The notes beneath the pieces are model-generated. The model ran no database searches, was not told where the DNA came from, and saw only the letters and a list, made by a program, of their open reading frames with translations. DNA of 6,690 nt from Streptosporangiaceae bacterium (GTDB taxonomy: Bacteria > Actinomycetota > Actinomycetes > Streptosporangiales > Streptosporangiaceae), in contig JASHXW010000131.1 in assembly GCA_030043395.1 (NCBI GenBank), forward strand, positions 1-6,690. Direction: 5' to 3'. Positions 5,495 through 6,690 of the stretch are shown here, in pieces (the first letter of the stretch is position 1; the number at the start of each line of letters is the position of its first letter). The translations under genes were made by a program, and so were the position numbers.

Positions 5495-6690
5495 ATGAAC
5501 TCAGCTCCAGATCAGCGCTCGGTGGTTGCGCTCGGGTTCGATGCGGCCTGGGGCTTCGCCCAAGGCGACCAGACCAGCCCGGCGCTGGCCGGCGCGGCGG
5601 GTGCCCTGATCGACGTGGGACTAGCTGACCAGCGGGTCACCGAGTTGCGCGTCCAGGGCATCTCAGGAGGCGGTGGGCCGGCGATGCTTGAGCAGCCGAT
5701 CGCCGTGCAGGTGGCCGGCGACGATGTCGCCGGCTTCTTCCGCCGGTGGAGCCCGTACGGAGCAGGCAGGCCGAGCGTGCCGTGGAAGCTTGAGGCCTAT
5801 TCCTGGAGCGGCTTGACCGACAGTCCGCTGGCCGCCGCCTCATGGGCGTTGCTGGCCCCGTTCATGCTGTTCAACATCGCCTATTTCATGCTGCCACCCC
5901 GTCATTCGCCTGCCCAGGATCCGGCAGCGCCTGCACGAGCGCATCAGGACCGGATGCACTCACTGGCTGGCGCCCTGCTCCGGCTCCTGGCGCTAACCGC
6001 GACCATCGAGCTGGTCGGCTCGGCGTCGTCCGTGGCCCTGAACCTGGTCGCCTGGCAGGCGGCCGGCCGTCCGGGGATGCTACCGAGCTGGCTGGGCTGG
6101 TATGGCGGATGGACTGCTGGCTGGCGCGTCGACCTCGCCCTCGTGGCCGTCGGTGTGCTGATCGCCGCGCTGGCGTGGATCAGCCAGTCGACCACGAACA
6201 AGTACGAGGCCAGGCAGAGCCATGCGGAACCCGCGCCAGCGCAGAACTGGCTGCTCGCGCAGCGCGGCTTCTGGAACGGCAAGGCCCTGGTCAGCCGCCA
6301 GCGCGGCATGCACATCGCGGCGGGATGCGCGAGCGCAGCGATCATCGCCGCCTGGCCGGCCGGTCACCCGCAAGCCGTGCGGTGGATCGCGACCGCAGTG
6401 GCGGCGGTTGTGCTGCTGGCGGCGGTCCTGTCGACCGTGGCGCCATTCTGCGACCGTGACAGGGTCACGCTGGCTGGCTCCGGCGAGCCACGAAAGGGTG
6501 CCAGCGCATCGCGCTGGTGCGTGGGCGTCCTGGTGGCCGGGATCGTGGCGCTCGTCTTCGCGGCGGTGGCGAGCGCATGGGCGGACAAGCGCTCCGGGCC
6601 GCAAGCCAGCGTGCTGCCCGGCCTCACCGAGTTCTTCGTCGTGCTCCTCGCAGTGCAGGCGGCTGCGCTAGTGATACTGGCGTTCGCCGT
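5495..6690 (+). CDS. Uncharacterised multi-pass membrane protein, C-terminally cut by the window
   Basis: At least 398 residues, open to the right edge. The first 110 residues are soluble and hold two conserved-looking blocks: ELRVQGISGGGGPAML (50-65) and LEAYSWSGLTDS (99-110). These are followed by about seven hydrophobic helices (near 113-133, 157-186, 212-229, 272-289, 296-316, 342-361 and 378-398) with Arg/Lys-rich loops. From memory, large actinobacterial integral membrane proteins of unknown function carry a similar N-terminal RVHGVSGTPPE..ML block before an AYSWGGLTSG segment; here the His is Gln54 and the Thr-Pro is Gly-Gly. I could not verify this match. The start at ATG 5495 lies 12 nt after the MarR stop, so co-transcription is possible, but no Shine-Dalgarno precedes it and a slightly different start is possible. 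No catalytic motif is evident and no function is assigned. Confidence 0.8.
   Translation, partial: MNSAPDQRSVVALGFDAAWGFAQGDQTSPALAGAAGALIDVGLADQRVTELRVQGISGGGGPAMLEQPIAVQVAGDDVAGFFRRWSPYGAGRPSVPWKLEAYSWSGLTDSPLAAASWALLAPFMLFNIAYFMLPPRHSPAQDPAAPARAHQDRMHSLAGALLRLLALTATIELVGSASSVALNLVAWQAAGRPGMLPSWLGWYGGWTAGWRVDLALVAVGVLIAALAWISQSTTNKYEARQSHAEPAPAQNWLLAQRGFWNGKALVSRQRGMHIAAGCASAAIIAAWPAGHPQAVRWIATAVAAVVLLAAVLSTVAPFCDRDRVTLAGSGEPRKGASASRWCVGVLVAGIVALVFAAVASAWADKRSGPQASVLPGLTEFFVVLLAVQAAALVILAFA

Noticed and set aside
5842..6459. 205-aa plus-strand frame inside the last gene
   Set aside because: It overlaps the membrane protein in another frame. The frame from 5495 gives regular hydrophobic helices and continues open to the window end, so it is the real one.

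Overview
The window is high-GC DNA in which ORFs with strong G/C third positions, GTG starts and little non-coding space point to an actinobacterium (Actinomycetota). The genus cannot be read from the sequence. Most of it consists of two adjacent drug-efflux modules. Each pairs a MarR-family repressor gene with a major facilitator superfamily (MFS) exporter gene, and each has its own recognisable operator.

Layout from left to right. (1) Positions 1-548, minus strand: the N-terminal 182 residues of a deoxyribonuclease IV (AP endonuclease, nfo), cut by the window edge. (2) 612-654: a perfect 17-bp GC-rich hairpin, probably the terminator of module 1. (3) Module 1, minus strand: a MarR regulator (2581-3099) followed after a 249-nt gap by a DHA2-type, 14-helix MFS exporter (679-2331). 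The MarR gene has a TTGACA-N18-TATGGT promoter with dyads over the -10 and start region, as expected for autorepression. (4) 3233-3550, minus strand: a small membrane-anchored protein of unknown function with two Cys/His pairs; its start overlaps the end of the next gene upstream by 46 bp. (5) Module 2: a 12-helix MFS exporter of the MFS_3/EntS-like (DHA3) type (3505-4881, minus) is divergent from a second MarR regulator (4958-5482, plus). The 76-bp gap between them holds a perfect 34-bp palindrome. (6) 5495 to the window end, plus strand: an uncharacterised multi-pass membrane protein 12 nt after the second MarR gene, cut by the window edge.

How it works together (inference): each MarR protein probably represses itself and its neighbouring exporter, and release by a small toxic ligand would switch on efflux. 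The two operator types differ in sequence (GTTGAG-N3-CTCAAC against GTAA-N6-TTAC), so the circuits are probably separate. The most striking element is the 34-bp palindrome. It carries an outward-facing extended -10 box at each end, so two divergent promoters and the likely operator share one symmetric piece of DNA. The rightward start site predicted from it falls exactly on the ATG of the second MarR gene, which suggests a leaderless mRNA. No RNA genes, insertion sequences, CRISPR arrays or phage genes were seen.
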